DNA from: Paulownia fortunei
Lineage: Eukaryota > Streptophyta > Magnoliopsida > Lamiales > Paulowniaceae
Assembly: GCA_019321725.1 (NCBI GenBank)
Contig: CM033108.1
Span: 7,148,060-7,212,059 of the forward strand
Reading direction: 5' to 3'
Length of the DNA stretch: 64,000 nucleotides
Shown: positions 33,836-45,224 of the stretch, piece after piece
Layout of the letters: each line of letters begins with the position of its first letter
Numbering within the stretch: the first letter of the stretch is position 1
Notes under the pieces: generated by a model
The model's database searches: none
The model's input: only the letters and a program-made list of their open reading frames with translations
Told to the model about the DNA's origin: nothing
Position numbers and translations under genes: made by a program

Positions 33836-34367
33836 AAATTCTCAAATTTTATTTTCAACAACATCAGCCAGAGGCGCCATGTCAGCACGCCACCTAAGTG
33901 TGTGCGATACATCACTATATGACACAACAGCCAGTGGACCATGTCAGTACCGGCGCGTTCTCCGGCACCGGCCTTCCGATTCCCGCCACCAAATCAATTT
34001 TCAAGCGAGAAAAATAAATTTCTGTCAGAAACTTAAAAAATTCATATTTCACTCATTTTAAGTCCGTTTTTGATGAATTTTATATCGTTTAGAACCTATT
34101 TTTATGCTCTACAACATAACATAAAAATTTCATAACAAAAATATCAAAACGTATTTCGATTTTGAGTCTTAAAATATAAACAAGTATCTAATTTTAAATT
34201 AAATTTTCTCTCAAACCATTCATCCGTTTTTCACCAAATTTTAACCACGTGATCTACACATTAAGATCAATGTATGGTAAAAAATTTATGCTTTAAAAAA
34301 ATAATTTTTTTAAAGAATATACACATCCATAAATTCAATCAAATGAAATGGCGAGAACGAGCCATAT
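33836..34367 (-). mobile_element. Non-coding interior of an LTR retrotransposon fragment
   Basis: Lies inside the primer-binding site at 34368. On the minus strand this would be the untranslated leader. It has a local GC-rich patch at 33870-33990 (CAGTACCGGCGCGTTCTCCG). No gag frame is visible. Confidence 0.4.
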
Positions 34368-34381
34368 GGGCTCTGATACCA
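34368..34381 (-). other. Primer-binding site
   Basis: The minus strand reads TGGTATCAGAGCCC, the classic initiator-tRNA-Met-complementary site of plant Copia-type elements. It is two bases from the LTR edge TGTAAGAAAA at 34384. Confidence 0.8.
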
Positions 34382-34383
34382 TT

Positions 34384-34860
34384 GTAAGAAAATTAATCAA
34401 TAATATAATATGAATCAAATATTCATATAATTAATGTGGATCGGGTATACCTATACGCAATGAATTATCAATCCACGTATCCCGAATCAAGCTTGTCTAC
34501 CAGCCTCATTTTGATCGAACCATGAACATATCTTTCTCGTTGGTGGTGAATAACTACTTGAGTTATTCACTCAATTACACACCTCAAATCCTTGGAGTCT
34601 ATGGTGATGCTTCAAGGAAGAACGTAGAGAAAAATCTTAGGAGAGATATGGAGAGAGTTTTGGGAGAATTACATTCCTTCACACACTTTGTTGGATAGGG
34701 ATTAGAGATATTTATTCCTACTTAAGGTAGAATCCTAGTCCAACTAGGAAACTCAATCCCACTCAAATTGTGGAGACATACAACTAAATATGGATGCCAA
34801 TTGAGTCAAAGGTCCTAAACCCGATCCAATTTCCAACAAAACCAAAAGAAGAGATTGGCA
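34384..34860 (-). mobile_element. 5' LTR of a Copia-type element (right limit uncertain)
   Basis: Starts TGTAAGAAAATTAATC next to the primer-binding site. Its content is typical of LTR U3-R-U5 rather than genes. The far end is not marked by a clear CA or target duplication. No partner LTR is in the window. Confidence 0.5.
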
Positions 34861-35287
34861 TTTTCCATTTTAGAAGAAAAGACATGAACAACCCATATTT
34901 AGCAAATTTACCTTCCTTTGTTATATGGCAGATATAAATTTGACACATCTTCTATAGTGGAACTGATTCGTAAAAAAATACCTTGTGACAGTTTTGTCCA
35001 CAGAACCAATTATCTTAGGTCAATCCAATGTTCTCATTCTTCCCTTTCATTCATGTCTCATGATCTATTTCCAAGCATTAGTCAGAAAATGTCTCTAAAT
35101 TTAGTAAATAATAGATAATGTTCATATTCTTCCCTTTCATGCATGTCTCATGATCTATTTGCAAGCATTAGTCAAACAGTGTCTCCAGATTCAGTAAATA
35201 ATAGGCAACAGGAAAATCTCATAATTCTTTAAAATTAATCATGTCCTCTTGCACATAAAAATGCATACAGAGAGGGTTGAAGGAGAG
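34861..35287. repeat. Spacer with a 90-bp tandem duplication
   Basis: TTCTTCCCTTTCAT(T/G)CATG and CATGATCTATTT(C/G)CAAG recur at about 35036 and 35126, a period of 90 bp, covering about 35030-35212. The two units differ at several sites. The rest shows nothing. Confidence 0.75.
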
Positions 35288-35748
35288 TGTCAAGTCTCGG
35301 GCCCATGGGGTTGAGGTCCGAAAGCGAGACTCATCCTCGTTTTGTGAAAAATGGTTAATCCTAGTTGCTAAAACTGTCCATTATGTCCTCTTAGAATCAA
35401 CTCCAAATATCCCCACACAACTAATGTGGGATAGTAAAATCACCCCCCATTGGACATACGACGTCCTCATCCCAGTCATTCATAATCTAGGACCGCCACA
35501 AGTACATATCCAATAAGACCTCCCATGCTAATAGTATCCCCTAGGGTCAACTTTGATACCATTTGTCACACTTTGGGTCCACGGAGTAGGAGCCCACAAA
35601 CGAGACCTAGCACCAGGGGCTCCGCTAGCAACTACTTTGTATTCGTTCTTACTTTGTGAAAATTGGTAACATAAGTTGCTAAAGGAGTCTAATGTATCCT
35701 CTTATAGACCAGTTCAAATATCCTCATACAACCAATGTAGGATATCCC
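35288..35748 (-). mobile_element. TRIM2, complete two-LTR element
   Basis: Left LTR about 35288-35438 and right LTR 35564-35748 share GGGTCCACGGAG-like starts, GAAAGCGAGAC/CAAACGAGACC, TAACTACTTTGTATTCGT-like blocks and CCAATGTAGGATATC-type ends. The interior of about 125 bp has a minus-strand primer-binding site TGGTATCAAAGTTGACC beside the right LTR. It has a purine tract GGGGGGTGATTTT beside the left LTR. No coding capacity. It abuts the E2 palindrome directly. Confidence 0.8.
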
Positions 35749-38131
35749 AGATATATTGATTTTCTTTATAGGTTGTTAAGGAGCCTTCTAGTAGCATCAA
35801 ATGTTTTTTTGTATATGTTTCTTGCTTTTGTTTTGTGATTTGTTCACCTGGATGCCTCAAATTAAATTTCTAGTCTACTAGTTTTCTTGAGGTTTGAATT
35901 CAACTATTTTCTTATATGAAAAACTTTGAGATTTAATACATTGTGTTTGATCCCCAAATCTATCTTTCTCTCTATATCTCTTTATATAATTATCATAGAT
36001 TAAGTAACCTACCTATTTAAAATATACGATTTTATGTGCATTTACATTTGGTTTCTTTTTGCATATACAAGTTATAGCATCTCTAAATTCTCTAAGTATA
36101 CACATACCCCCTAATGATTGTTCATTATGTTTTTCCCCTTATTTGATGAGTGTAGAAGGAAAGTACAATAACGATTTGAATTTGATAGTAGTGTTTTCAC
36201 AATTCTGACCAGGACATGCATTGATTTTATTTCTTTTTTGAAATGTTTTTTATCATTTGGTAAGTAATAAACTTGCATTTGATATAATTCCCTTTTTGTA
36301 TTAATTTCTAAATTATGGCATTCTTAATCTTAACTCACTTCGTGCAACCATTAATATATCGAAGCTTCCTCCAACATCGCTGTCATTCTCATCCGTAAGT
36401 GCATTTTCTTTCCTAATCTTAATTCCACTAGATCCTTTTGGTAAGTAATGTGAAAAGGCTAAATTTTGAATTTATCAAATCTTAATTTTGAATTTTTTCC
36501 CACATATGTTCAACCATTTCTTAGGGATCTATTTGTATTCTTCATTATATTTTCTCACCAATAATGCTAAAAAGGGTAAATGAATATAAATTTTAGATGT
36601 TTGTTGCAAGGAAAACAAACATATTTTACTTTTATAATTTTTTCTGTTTACATCCTATTTAAATGCTTTTAGGGTAGGTTATAAATACTAATTAAGGATT
36701 CTTTTAAAAAATTATTGTGTCATAATTTCAAATCTTTTCACACATGCTTTCACTTCATTTCTTAGGGATTGAATATATTTCTTGTAATGCAAAAAATCTA
36801 GATATATTTTGCTTTAATCTTAATTTTCTTTTCTTTTCACTTATTTTTATCATTTCATAAGTTATATCCTATTTAAATGGTTTTGATGGTTGTTGCACCT
36901 CAACGATAAGGTTTAGATGCTAAAGACTAGGTAAATTTTAATACATTTCTTCACTATAGACAGAATAATTAGGTGGGATTTTCATAGATGAGTGGTAGCT
37001 TTTACACCTTTGCTTTGTTATAATACCCTGTTAAACAGTTACCTCATCCAAAAGCTTAAGATATTACAGTGGGGATTATTTTCTTTTTTTTAATAACTTA
37101 AACAATAGTTGAACTATTAGTTTGGTGGCAATTTAAAGGTGAACCTTTTACCTGTCTTTCTTATTTTGTTCAGCGAGGCTACATTTATACTCTTCTATTT
37201 ACATAGGATGGGGTAAAATGGAAAATATTTTAATTTTGGAGTCAACAAGAGTTAAATTTGTTCAAGCAAATAATTTGAGGATTTCAATAATAATGGTTTA
37301 TGCAGGATTATTGAATGAATATAGGATTTTGATCGAGGTTTCTCACTAGGAATAAAAAGGATAGTAGTAAAAGATTTGTAAGAAAAAATCCACATATTTA
37401 CTAAAGAAGAAGGTGTTTTTGCTGTTAGTGTGCCCAATTAAGAATCTAGGAAACTATCTAAAATAGAAGTGCCTAACTTGTTTATAAATAACTCAATATG
37501 TTAATTCGACAATATGATCTGCTGGTTTTAGTTTTTATAAAAAAGAAGACTTCCAGATTTACCAATGAATGTTTCACTCAGAAAAGTAAACATGTAAGGA
37601 AGCGCATGAGTGTAAGAGGATGTTCAAGGTTATAAGTAGGGAGCTTAAAGATAGGTCCAACACAATCACAGAAAAGAAATCTGTCTACCACTGGACCTAG
37701 AACAGTTTTGTCTTGGTTAATTTATTCTAGGGTTGTTTCCCTGAATAAAGTGATCCAATTCCGACATCTAAAAGATGATGTTGTGCTAAAAGAGGGTTTA
37801 GTCACTAGAGATGGATTGGTATGCATCTATTATAATAAGATGCTTTCAGTCTCTGAGTTTGAGAGCCATGCTGGTATTAAATCAAAATGGTCGGGCAAGA
37901 ATCTTGTTACGGAATCTGAGAAGCCACTAGCTTTATGCCAGCTTGCGGCCTGGTCAATAGAGTACAAGGCTAGAAAAGCCCCCCTTGAAACTAGTAAGGT
38001 TGATAAGGGTGATATTCTTTGTGGGCTCCAGGTCTTGAAGGTGAGTTGGTGTTGTGTGATAATTGCCCAACTACATTTCATCAAGCATGCTTGTTTGAAT
38101 AGCTTCGTATTTGTTTTTTTTTCCTAATCTC
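35749..38131 (+). repeat. E2 palindrome, left arm
   Basis: Collinear with the E1 left arm (offset about 11.04 kb) and inverted relative to 38187-40612. Outer ends pair: TTTATAGGTTGTTAAGGAGC against CTCCTCACCCTCAAAATC and CAACAACCTATAAAG. Inner ends pair around CTAATCTC and GAGATTAG. Confidence 0.88.
37265..38127 (+). pseudogene. IDM1-like PHD-finger gene fragment, E2 left arm
   Basis: The best-preserved frame is 37708-38127. It encodes SWLIYSRVVSLNKVIQFRHL, GLVTRDGLVCIYYNKMLSVS, EFESHAGIKSKW, SEKPLALCQLAAW and KARKAPLETSKVDKGD, followed by a frameshifted PHD-finger start (DNCPTTFHQACL in the neighbouring frame). Order and motifs match the WLID, CxxC/Jas-like and PHD arrangement of IDM1-type proteins. 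The second zinc-ligand Cys of CIYCN is lost (CIYYN). Upstream stops mark it as a pseudogene. Confidence 0.7.
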
Positions 38132-38186
38132 CATCATGTGTCTTTCTTCTAATGGAATGAGTTTATATCAAGAAATACATTGGAAT
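38132..38186. other. Spacer at the centre of the E2 palindrome
   Basis: About 55 bp, different from the 21-bp E1 centre. It retains TGTCTTTCTTCTAAT, which in E1 still belongs to the paired arm, so the centre was trimmed asymmetrically after duplication. Confidence 0.65.
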
Positions 38187-40612
38187 GAGATTAGCAAAGA
38201 AAGCAAATACGAACCTGTTCAAACAAGCATGCCTGATGAAATGTAGCTGGACAATTATCACACAACACCAACTCATCCTCAAGACCATAGAGCCCACAAA
38301 AATCATCAACCTCACTAGTCTCAATGGGGCTTTTCTAACCTTGTACTATGCTGACCAGGCCTCAAGCTGGCATAACGCTAGTGGCTACCCAGATTTCATG
38401 ACAAGATTCATGCCCGACCATTTTGATTTGAAACCAACATGGCTCTCGAACTCAGAGATAGAAAGCATATCATTACAATAGATGCATACAAATCCATATC
38501 TACTGACTAAACCCTCTTTCAACATAACATCATCTTTCAGACTCCGGAATTGGATCACTTCTTTCAAGGAAATAACCCTTGAATGAATTAACCATGATAA
38601 AACTATTCTAAGGCCAACGACATACCAATTTATTTTTTGTGATTGCATTGGACCTATCTTGGGGCTCCTTACTTGTAACCTGGAACTGCCTCTTAGACTT
38701 ATGCACTTCCTTATGCGTTTACTGTTCTGAGTCGAACATTCACTAGTAAATCTGGAAGTCTTCTTTTTCATAAAAACTAAAACCAGCAAATCATTATCAT
38801 AGAATTGACATAGTTCGATTCCAATGATCCACCTGTGTTATCCCCCCTTTCATCCATAGAGTATTCTTCAGCTCTTAAGTTATTCTTAAACAAGTTAGGC
38901 ACTTCTATTTAAGATAGTTTCCTAGATTCTTGATTGGCCCCACTAACAGCAAAACCACTTTTTTCTTCCGTAAATATGTGGTTTCCTTTACTACTCCCTT
39001 TCATTTCCCAATGAGAAACCTCGATTAAAATCTAATATTCATTCAATAATCCTCCATAAACCATCATTGTTGAAATCCTCAAATTCTTTTCTTGAAAAAT
39101 TTAATTTTTTTTAACCCAAAAATTAAATTTCCTCACATTTTACTCCCTTATATGTAAATAGAAGAGTAGAAATGCAGCCTCGCTGAACAAAACAAGAGGG
39201 ACAGGTAAAAGGTTTACCTTTGAGTTGCCACCAAACAAATAGCTGAACTACTGTTTAAGTCATTCAAAAGATGAAAATTATCCCCTCCTTAAAATCTTAA
39301 GCTTTTGAATGAGGTAATTGTTTAATAGGGTACATGAAAGGTTTTAGAGGCTACCACTCATCTAAGAAAATTTCACCAGAGTATTCTGCCTGCAGTGAAG
39401 AAGTGTATTAAAAATTATGTGGTCCTTAGCATCTTAACCTTTTCGATGAGGTGCAACAACCATCAAAACCATTTAAGTAGGATATAATTTATGAAATAAA
39501 AAAAAGAAAAAAATGAAGATAGAAGCACAATATATCAAGATGTTTTTTTCATTATAGGAAATATATTAGATTCCCAAGAAATGAAGTGAAAGCATGTGGG
39601 AAAAGAATTTAAAATTAAGACATAATATTTTTTTTTGAAAAAATCATTAATTATTATTTATAACCCACCCTCAAACCACTTAAATAGGATTTAAAAAAAA
39701 ATAAAAGCAAAATATGTTTGTATTCATTGTAGCAAACATCTGAAATTTATATTCATTTGCACTTTATACATTATTAGACAGAATATAATGAAGAATACAG
39801 ATAGACGCCACGAAATAAGATATGGGAACAAAATTCAAATCTAAGATATGATAAATTCACAATTTAGCCTTTTCACATTACTTACCAAGAAGATCCAATG
39901 GAATTAAGATCGAGAAAGAAAAATGCAGTTATGGATGAGAATGGGAGTGATATTGGAGGAAGCTCCGATGTAATGATGGTTGTACGAAATGAGTTAAGAC
40001 TAAGAATGCCATAATTTAAAACTTAATACAAAAGGGAATTATATAAAATGCAAGTTTATTACTTACCAAATGATAAAAAATAATTTAAAAATGATATAAA
40101 ATCAATGCATGCCCTGGTCAGAATTGTGAAAACACTACATTCAAATTCAAATTGATACTATCCTTTCCTTCTTACACTCATCAAATAAGGGGAAAACATG
40201 ATGAACAATCACAGGGGTGTGTGTATACTTACAGAATTTAGAGATGCTAAAAATTGTACATGCAGAAATAAACCAAATGTAAATGCACATAAATCTGCAG
40301 ATTATAAATGGGCAGGTCACTCAATCTATGACAAATATATAAAGAGACATAGAGAGAAAGAGAGATTTAGGGATCAAGCACAACATATTAAATCTCGTAG
40401 TTTTGCAAATAAGAAAATAGTTGAATTCATCCATTAAGAAAATAGTTGAATTCATCCATCAAGAAAATCAGCAGACTAGAAATTCAATTTGAAGCATTGA
40501 AGTGAACAAATCACAAAACGAAATGAAGAAACATACAAAAAACAAACTGATGATGCTACTAGAAGGCTCCTCACCCTCAAAATCAACAACCTATAAAGCA
40601 AATCAATATATC
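38187..40612 (-). repeat. E2 palindrome, right arm
   Basis: Inverted partner of 35749-38131 and collinear with the E1 right arm. It ends AATCAATATATC as in E1. Confidence 0.88.
38205..39090 (-). pseudogene. IDM1-like PHD-finger gene fragment, E2 right arm
   Basis: The frame 38789-38385 encodes LVLVFMKKKTSRFTSECSTQ, RIVLSWLIHSRVISLKEVIQ, GLVSRYGFVCIYCNDMLSIS and EFESHVGFKSKW before a stop. The remaining Jas-like and PHD parts continue, decayed, to 38205. With four arms to compare, this copy keeps the CxxC pair (CIYC) lost in the E2 left arm. Confidence 0.7.
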
Positions 40613-40684
40613 AACAACATAATGAGAATCCAAGTGTACTAAAAAGAAAAAAAAAGTAAGCAATAATTTTACAATTTAAATTGA

Positions 40685-40965
40685 TTAGAAGGAGAAAGGG
40701 GTGGATTTTTCAAAACAGGTGAGGGTGTGTTTTAAAGAAAAAGAGAAGAAAGGGATTACAAAAAGAGAGAAGAGAGGGTGAGGGTGTGTTGTAAAGAAGA
40801 GAGAAGAGGGGAATTACTAAAAGAGAGAAGAGAGGAAGAGGGTCTGCTATGAAAAAGAGGAAAATCGAGAAAGAGAGAAGAGGCGAATTATAGAAAGAGA
40901 GAAGAGAGGGTGAGGGTGTGCTGTAAAAAAATAGTGAAGAGGGGTGGAGCTTAAGAGGGGTGAGG
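40685..40965. repeat. Purine-rich minisatellite (E2)
   Basis: Same repeat as 29855-30125: GTGAGGGTGTG(T/C)TGTAAAG and AGAGAGAAGAGAGGG units, about five copies, with different unit boundaries from E1. This shows slippage since duplication. Confidence 0.85.
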
Positions 40966-40999
40966 GTGGTTTATACTGTAGAAACCTAAACCTACTCAA

Positions 41000-41345
41000 T
41001 CGTCCAAATTAATGCAACTGTCGCAAACCCAATAGTGACTATTGCACAGTCGGTCAGCTTTTTCAAATTTTCATGCAATCAATGCTGACACTGACGGAAT
41101 TATTGCAATAGTCGCAACTGGGGTAGGTGACTACCACTGGCTTTTTTAATTTTTCATGTAGTCAGTATCACTCACATACTAACTAAATACAATAGTTGCA
41201 ACTAGGGTGGGTGACTGTTACTAGTTTTTGCAATTTTCCGCACAATCAGCGCTTATAAAAATAGAATTAAAGTAATAGTCATAACTGGGGTGGGCGACTA
41301 TTGCTCAGTCATAAACCCTAGTTGCGACTTTGTTATTAGTCATCT
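41000..41345. repeat. Array of small hairpins with AATAGTCGC/GCGACTATT (E2)
   Basis: Counterpart of 30170-30515, including AATAGTCGCAACTGGGGTAG, CTGGGGTGGGCGACTATTGC and GTTGCGACTTTGTTATTAGT. Stems are imperfect but both halves recur in each unit. Confidence 0.65.
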
Positions 41346-43855
41346 CTCACATGTGCTTCTTCATATATATAATTGAATAACCCCAAATCCAGTGTTTGTT
41401 GCTAATTAATATTTAAAATAAAATACTCTTTTAAAAAGCCCATTTCAATATAATATGTATATACTTAGGAAACTTTTTCAATATAATAGATACACTTCTA
41501 AGTATAAACAAAATCAAGAAAATTATTACATGTTGAATTACTAAAAATAGTTATTTGGGAGAGAGTAATTAGGTTTTTTAAGATAATCTTAATTTTTTTT
41601 CAAATTTCCTAAATATTTGTTGATACTATCAAGATAAAACATCATCAAATGACACCGATGATAATTCTTTCCTCATAATGGTGTTTGTTATAGAAGTAAG
41701 AAATATGAATTATGCATATAACTTGAATTGTCCAAGGATTCTTACAAATTTAATTGGATCCAAATATTGTACAATTTCAAGAATTCGAATATACAATGCA
41801 TATATATATATATTAATTATAATTTTTCAATAAGAATGAAATAAAATTATTGCAATTTGTTAGTCATGAAATTTCATCATAAATAGTTCATTGATAAGAA
41901 AGAAGCAATATAAGGTAGGTTACACCAAAAAAGAAAAAACACACACACATACACGCACGGTAGAAAATCAAATTACAAAAACAATAATAATTCATTTTTA
42001 AAAGGAAATGTATAAGATTGTTTAAATTTATGAGATATGGATTGAGTCAAGCTGAGTAAGGTTGAAATTGATATTTCGTATTCAAACAAGATATTCCTAA
42101 TCAAATTCAATTTTAAACTCGAATTCTTAATGGGATTAGGATCTAATAATGATACACTTGTAAAAAAGTCAAGACACGAATACAAAATTAGGGTTATTGA
42201 TCGGTCACATGCTATCTTGAATTCAATCCAATTAAGAATTGATTTTTGTGACCAACTACTAATCGAATCAAAATCAATTAGAAATATTTGAATATAAATC
42301 TATTCAAATGCAATCTGACATGGTTTATTACAATGGGATCTGGATAGTGTATTTTATCGATAAATTTAATTGAAATTGACTAATTTTTGTATGTATAATG
42401 AGTTTAACGAACTATGACACTAATTCTTTTATTTTCTTACTAATATGTAAAATTTATATTAGAAAATATATTAACACATAGATTATCATTATTAATGAAT
42501 TATTGATTTTATATTTTCGAAACACATAAGTCTTATCTATTTAATATATTTTTAAATACAATAATCTAATTGAAAAATAATTTTCTATTTATTCTTTTAA
42601 GATTCATATAAGTATTTGGAAAATATTAAGGACATGTTTGCTTTGCTTGTTCACATATTAAACTTTCTTGTTTGGAGGTCTTTATTTAGTGAGGCACTTG
42701 AATATCACTTAGGAATTGAAGGAAGAACTTTGACATGATTTTGACAAAACTAAAATTGACACATTCTTTTCAGATGGAGACACAAATCCTATGTGCATCA
42801 TTGTCAGATGAAGACTGGAACTTGGGTTATCAAAAAAAATAAAAAAATAGTGCACTAGATTATTTTTTACATTAGATGACTGAATTGAATTTGGATGAGG
42901 ATGTACACTAAATCTGAAGCACAATTGAATTTGAGATAAATGTGTACACTAATTGTTTGGTTTCACTTTCATGTTTCTAATATTTCAAGGATTGAAAATA
43001 TTTTCACTAGGTTTTCGTGTAAAAATAATATTTGAATTAGTTATGTTTCTATGTTGACTATATAGGTTTAGAAATAAAACTATATTTATTTTATTATATT
43101 TTCTGCACAAAAAGACGTGACATATTAGTAGGTCTGAAAATGAGTTTGTAGATGCATGAAAAAATGCAAAACGTTAGTATATTTAAAAATAAATTTTATA
43201 AATGAAAACAAATTGTAATTCTATGAAATTGGGTAAAATAAATGTATTTTTAGAGTTTTAAATAGTAAAACATGGAAATATACCCTTTGGAAATTAAAGC
43301 AAACGAGCCTCAGGCACCATTTTTTTTCCTTTGCCAAATATTTAATTTCGAATTATTCAAATATCCATCATATGAATCAATAAGGTTAAAACTATCAGTC
43401 ATATTTTTTGAATCATCATTAAAAAACATGGGTTATTTGTATCAATCTCCCTTAAGGTTTGAATTTTTGTACCTCTCTTTTAATACTATCAAAATAAAAA
43501 TTCTAAAGAAAAAAAAATCATGTTGAATGACAAATCCCTAGCCTAATATATATGAAAACAATCCATCATTTTAAAAAAGTTAATCAAAAGTTGATTTTGA
43601 ATTTGAAATATAACAAATGGAAAATCCAAATTCAAACTTTGTACTCTCTTTAAGTGTACAAAAAATATCTTAATTTAACACATGATAAAAATTATATAAT
43701 TTAAACAAGAACTGAGAGACTAAAATTTAATTTAAGGTCATCTTCAACAATATAAATAAAATTGATTAATTTTTATGAGAATTATATTTTAAAAATTAAA
43801 GTTTCTTAATTGAATATCATAAATAAAATTGAGATTAAATCATTTTTTTATCCTC
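41346..43855. repeat. Repeat H, non-coding tail of E2 (first part)
   Basis: Collinear with 30516-32970. No domain is encoded. Carries the MITE-like element at 42630-43309. Interrupted at 43856 by a gag fragment that E1 lacks. Confidence 0.75.
42630..43309. mobile_element. Candidate PIF/Harbinger-like MITE in H (E2 copy)
   Basis: Counterpart of 31747-32437, with left end GGACATGTTTGCTTTGCTTG and inverted right end GGCTCGTTTGCTTTAATTTC. Confidence 0.5.
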
Positions 43856-44262
43856 TTCATCCTCTTTGATAACTATTAATAGCTATCTCCTCAAGCAAAA
43901 TATGGGCTTCATTTGAGGTCTTAGACATCAAAGTCCCACCTGCGGCAGTATCTATTATGGTTCAAGTTTGTCTGTTCAAACCATTGTAAAAGTATTGTAC
44001 CTACTGCCAATTCTCATAACCATGTTGAGACACCTTTTTAGAAAATCTTTAAACTTCTCCCAAGCTTCATATAGTGGCTCAAAATCTTGTTGGCAGAATT
44101 GAGCTATGTCACTCTTGAGTGGAAGTGTCTTGCTTGGTGGAAAGTACTTAGTAAGGAATTTTTGTGTCAAGTCATTCCAACTCAGTATGCTATATGGTGC
44201 AAAACATTGTAACCACAACCTAGCTTTTTCCTAGAATGAGAATAGAAATAAACAAAGTCTAA
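43856..44262 (-). pseudogene. Ty3/Gypsy gag fragment (Athila/Tat-like)
   Basis: The minus strand encodes SWNDLTQKFLTKYFPPSKTL, DIAQFCQQDFEPLYEAWEKF and KDFLKRC, then, after a frame break, TIIDTAAGGTLMSKTSNEAH and ILLEEIAINS. These are the standard capsid-domain landmarks of plant Athila/Tat-type gag. Only about 410 bp is present, with no LTR, and it is absent from the same place in E1. It is a truncated insertion with several lesions. Confidence 0.8.
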
Positions 44263-44352
44263 TGGCATCGTCGAGAAAATATTAATTTTAATTGAGAAAA
44301 CACTGCGTACTTATTGAAAAAACTTAGATTTTGAAATGCATAGATTTTAAAC
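44263..44352. repeat. Repeat H of E2, middle piece and MULE1 target
   Basis: Resumes homology with 32985-33053 (GAGAAAAC, TTGAAAAAACTTAGATT) and ends with the 9-bp target ATTTTAAAC (44344-44352). Confidence 0.75.
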
Positions 44353-44478
44353 AGGGATAAATTTACTTTTGGTCCCCCCAAGTATACCTCAATTTCAATT
44401 TTGGTACCCCATGTTCCAACCTCATCAAGACTAGTCATCAACGTTTCACTTTTTAATTAAAATTAATCCCCTCGATTA
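44353..44478 (+). repeat. MULE1 left terminal inverted repeat
   Basis: Pairs with 46860-46985. Includes CCAAGTATACCTCAATTTCA and CACTTTTTAATTAAAATTAA. Confidence 0.85.
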
Positions 44479-44634
44479 ATTGACCATTGCAACAGATTTG
44501 GGGGAATTTTAGCGCCATTGAAATAGAAAAAAGGATGGATTTCCTTCTCACCCATTCAGCTACATTCTTGTCCAAAGCCCTCACATTTCAACATTCCACA
44601 ACAAATAAGATTTTCAGCTTCATCTTGGAGGAAA

Positions 44635-45010
44635 ATGAGGAGGTACCATTCAAGCTATTCTAACACAACTATAGCTTCCTTCAATAATGATGTGCCAATA
44701 GAAATTATGTATTGTCGGGGTGGAATAGAGCTTCCATTGAAGACTTATTGGACAAATAACAATCCAGGAAAAATATTTTGGTCATGCCCAATATATGGGG
44801 TAATTTTCTTGCTCTTTAATAATTTTTTATTAAAAATTGCACTAATTATATTTTTGGCTTTGATAGAAAAGAGAGTATTGTGGAGCATTCAAATGGTTGG
44901 ATCCTGAAATGTGCCAAAGGTCCAAACAAGTTATTCCTAGGTTGCTGATAAAGATGAGCATACTGGAAGACGAAATAAATGAAAAAAATATTAAAGAGAA
45001 AAAAAAGTGA
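44635..45010 (+). pseudogene. GRF-type zinc-finger protein gene in MULE1, two exons, frame broken downstream
   Basis: Exon 1 is 44635-44799 (55 codons). The intron 44800-44866 has canonical GTAATT…GATAG borders and keeps phase 0. Exon 2 starts at 44867. The product shows a GRF zinc finger: MYCRGGIELPLKTYWTNNNP, GKIFWSCPIYG, then across the intron REYCGAFKWLDPEMCQRSKQ and VIPRLL. The canonical first ligand pair CxCG is MYCRGG here, so one Cys is missing. The frame stops at TGA 45008-45010 in an A-rich run; the membrane-anchor part continues in another frame. GRF fingers bind nucleic acids and are often captured by plant MULEs. Confidence 0.75.
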
Positions 45011-45014
45011 AAGT

Positions 45015-45224
45015 TGAATTGAGAATGTCAAAACGGTGGAAAGAATTCTGAAAAATCAAGCCAATGCATCCAAGAGAAAAAATAGATGTATGGCAATTAT
45101 AGTTGCAATTGTAATTGGAATTGTATTGAGTCTAGTGGCAGTGTTGATTGGCCTTGTGGCCATAGAAGACAAGAATCTTGTACTAGGAAAAATAGGATAT
45201 TTGCCACTAAAAAAAACTATATGA
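45015..45224 (+). pseudogene. Coiled-coil and membrane-anchor end of the GRF-type gene, out of frame
   Basis: 45018-45224 encodes ENVKTVERILKNQANASKRK, then the hydrophobic CMAIIVAIVIGIVLSLVAVL and IGLVAI, then a short tail. Many plant GRF-finger proteins end in a coiled coil and one C-terminal membrane helix, which fits. A TGA at 45015-45017 and a frame offset separate it from 45008, so full-length protein is not expected. The same anchor is found in MULE2 at 5130-5205. Confidence 0.65.

Noticed and set aside
33651..34061. 136-aa frame near the GC-rich patch
   Set aside because: Overlaps a SINE-like fragment and a retrotransposon leader. No domain or start context.
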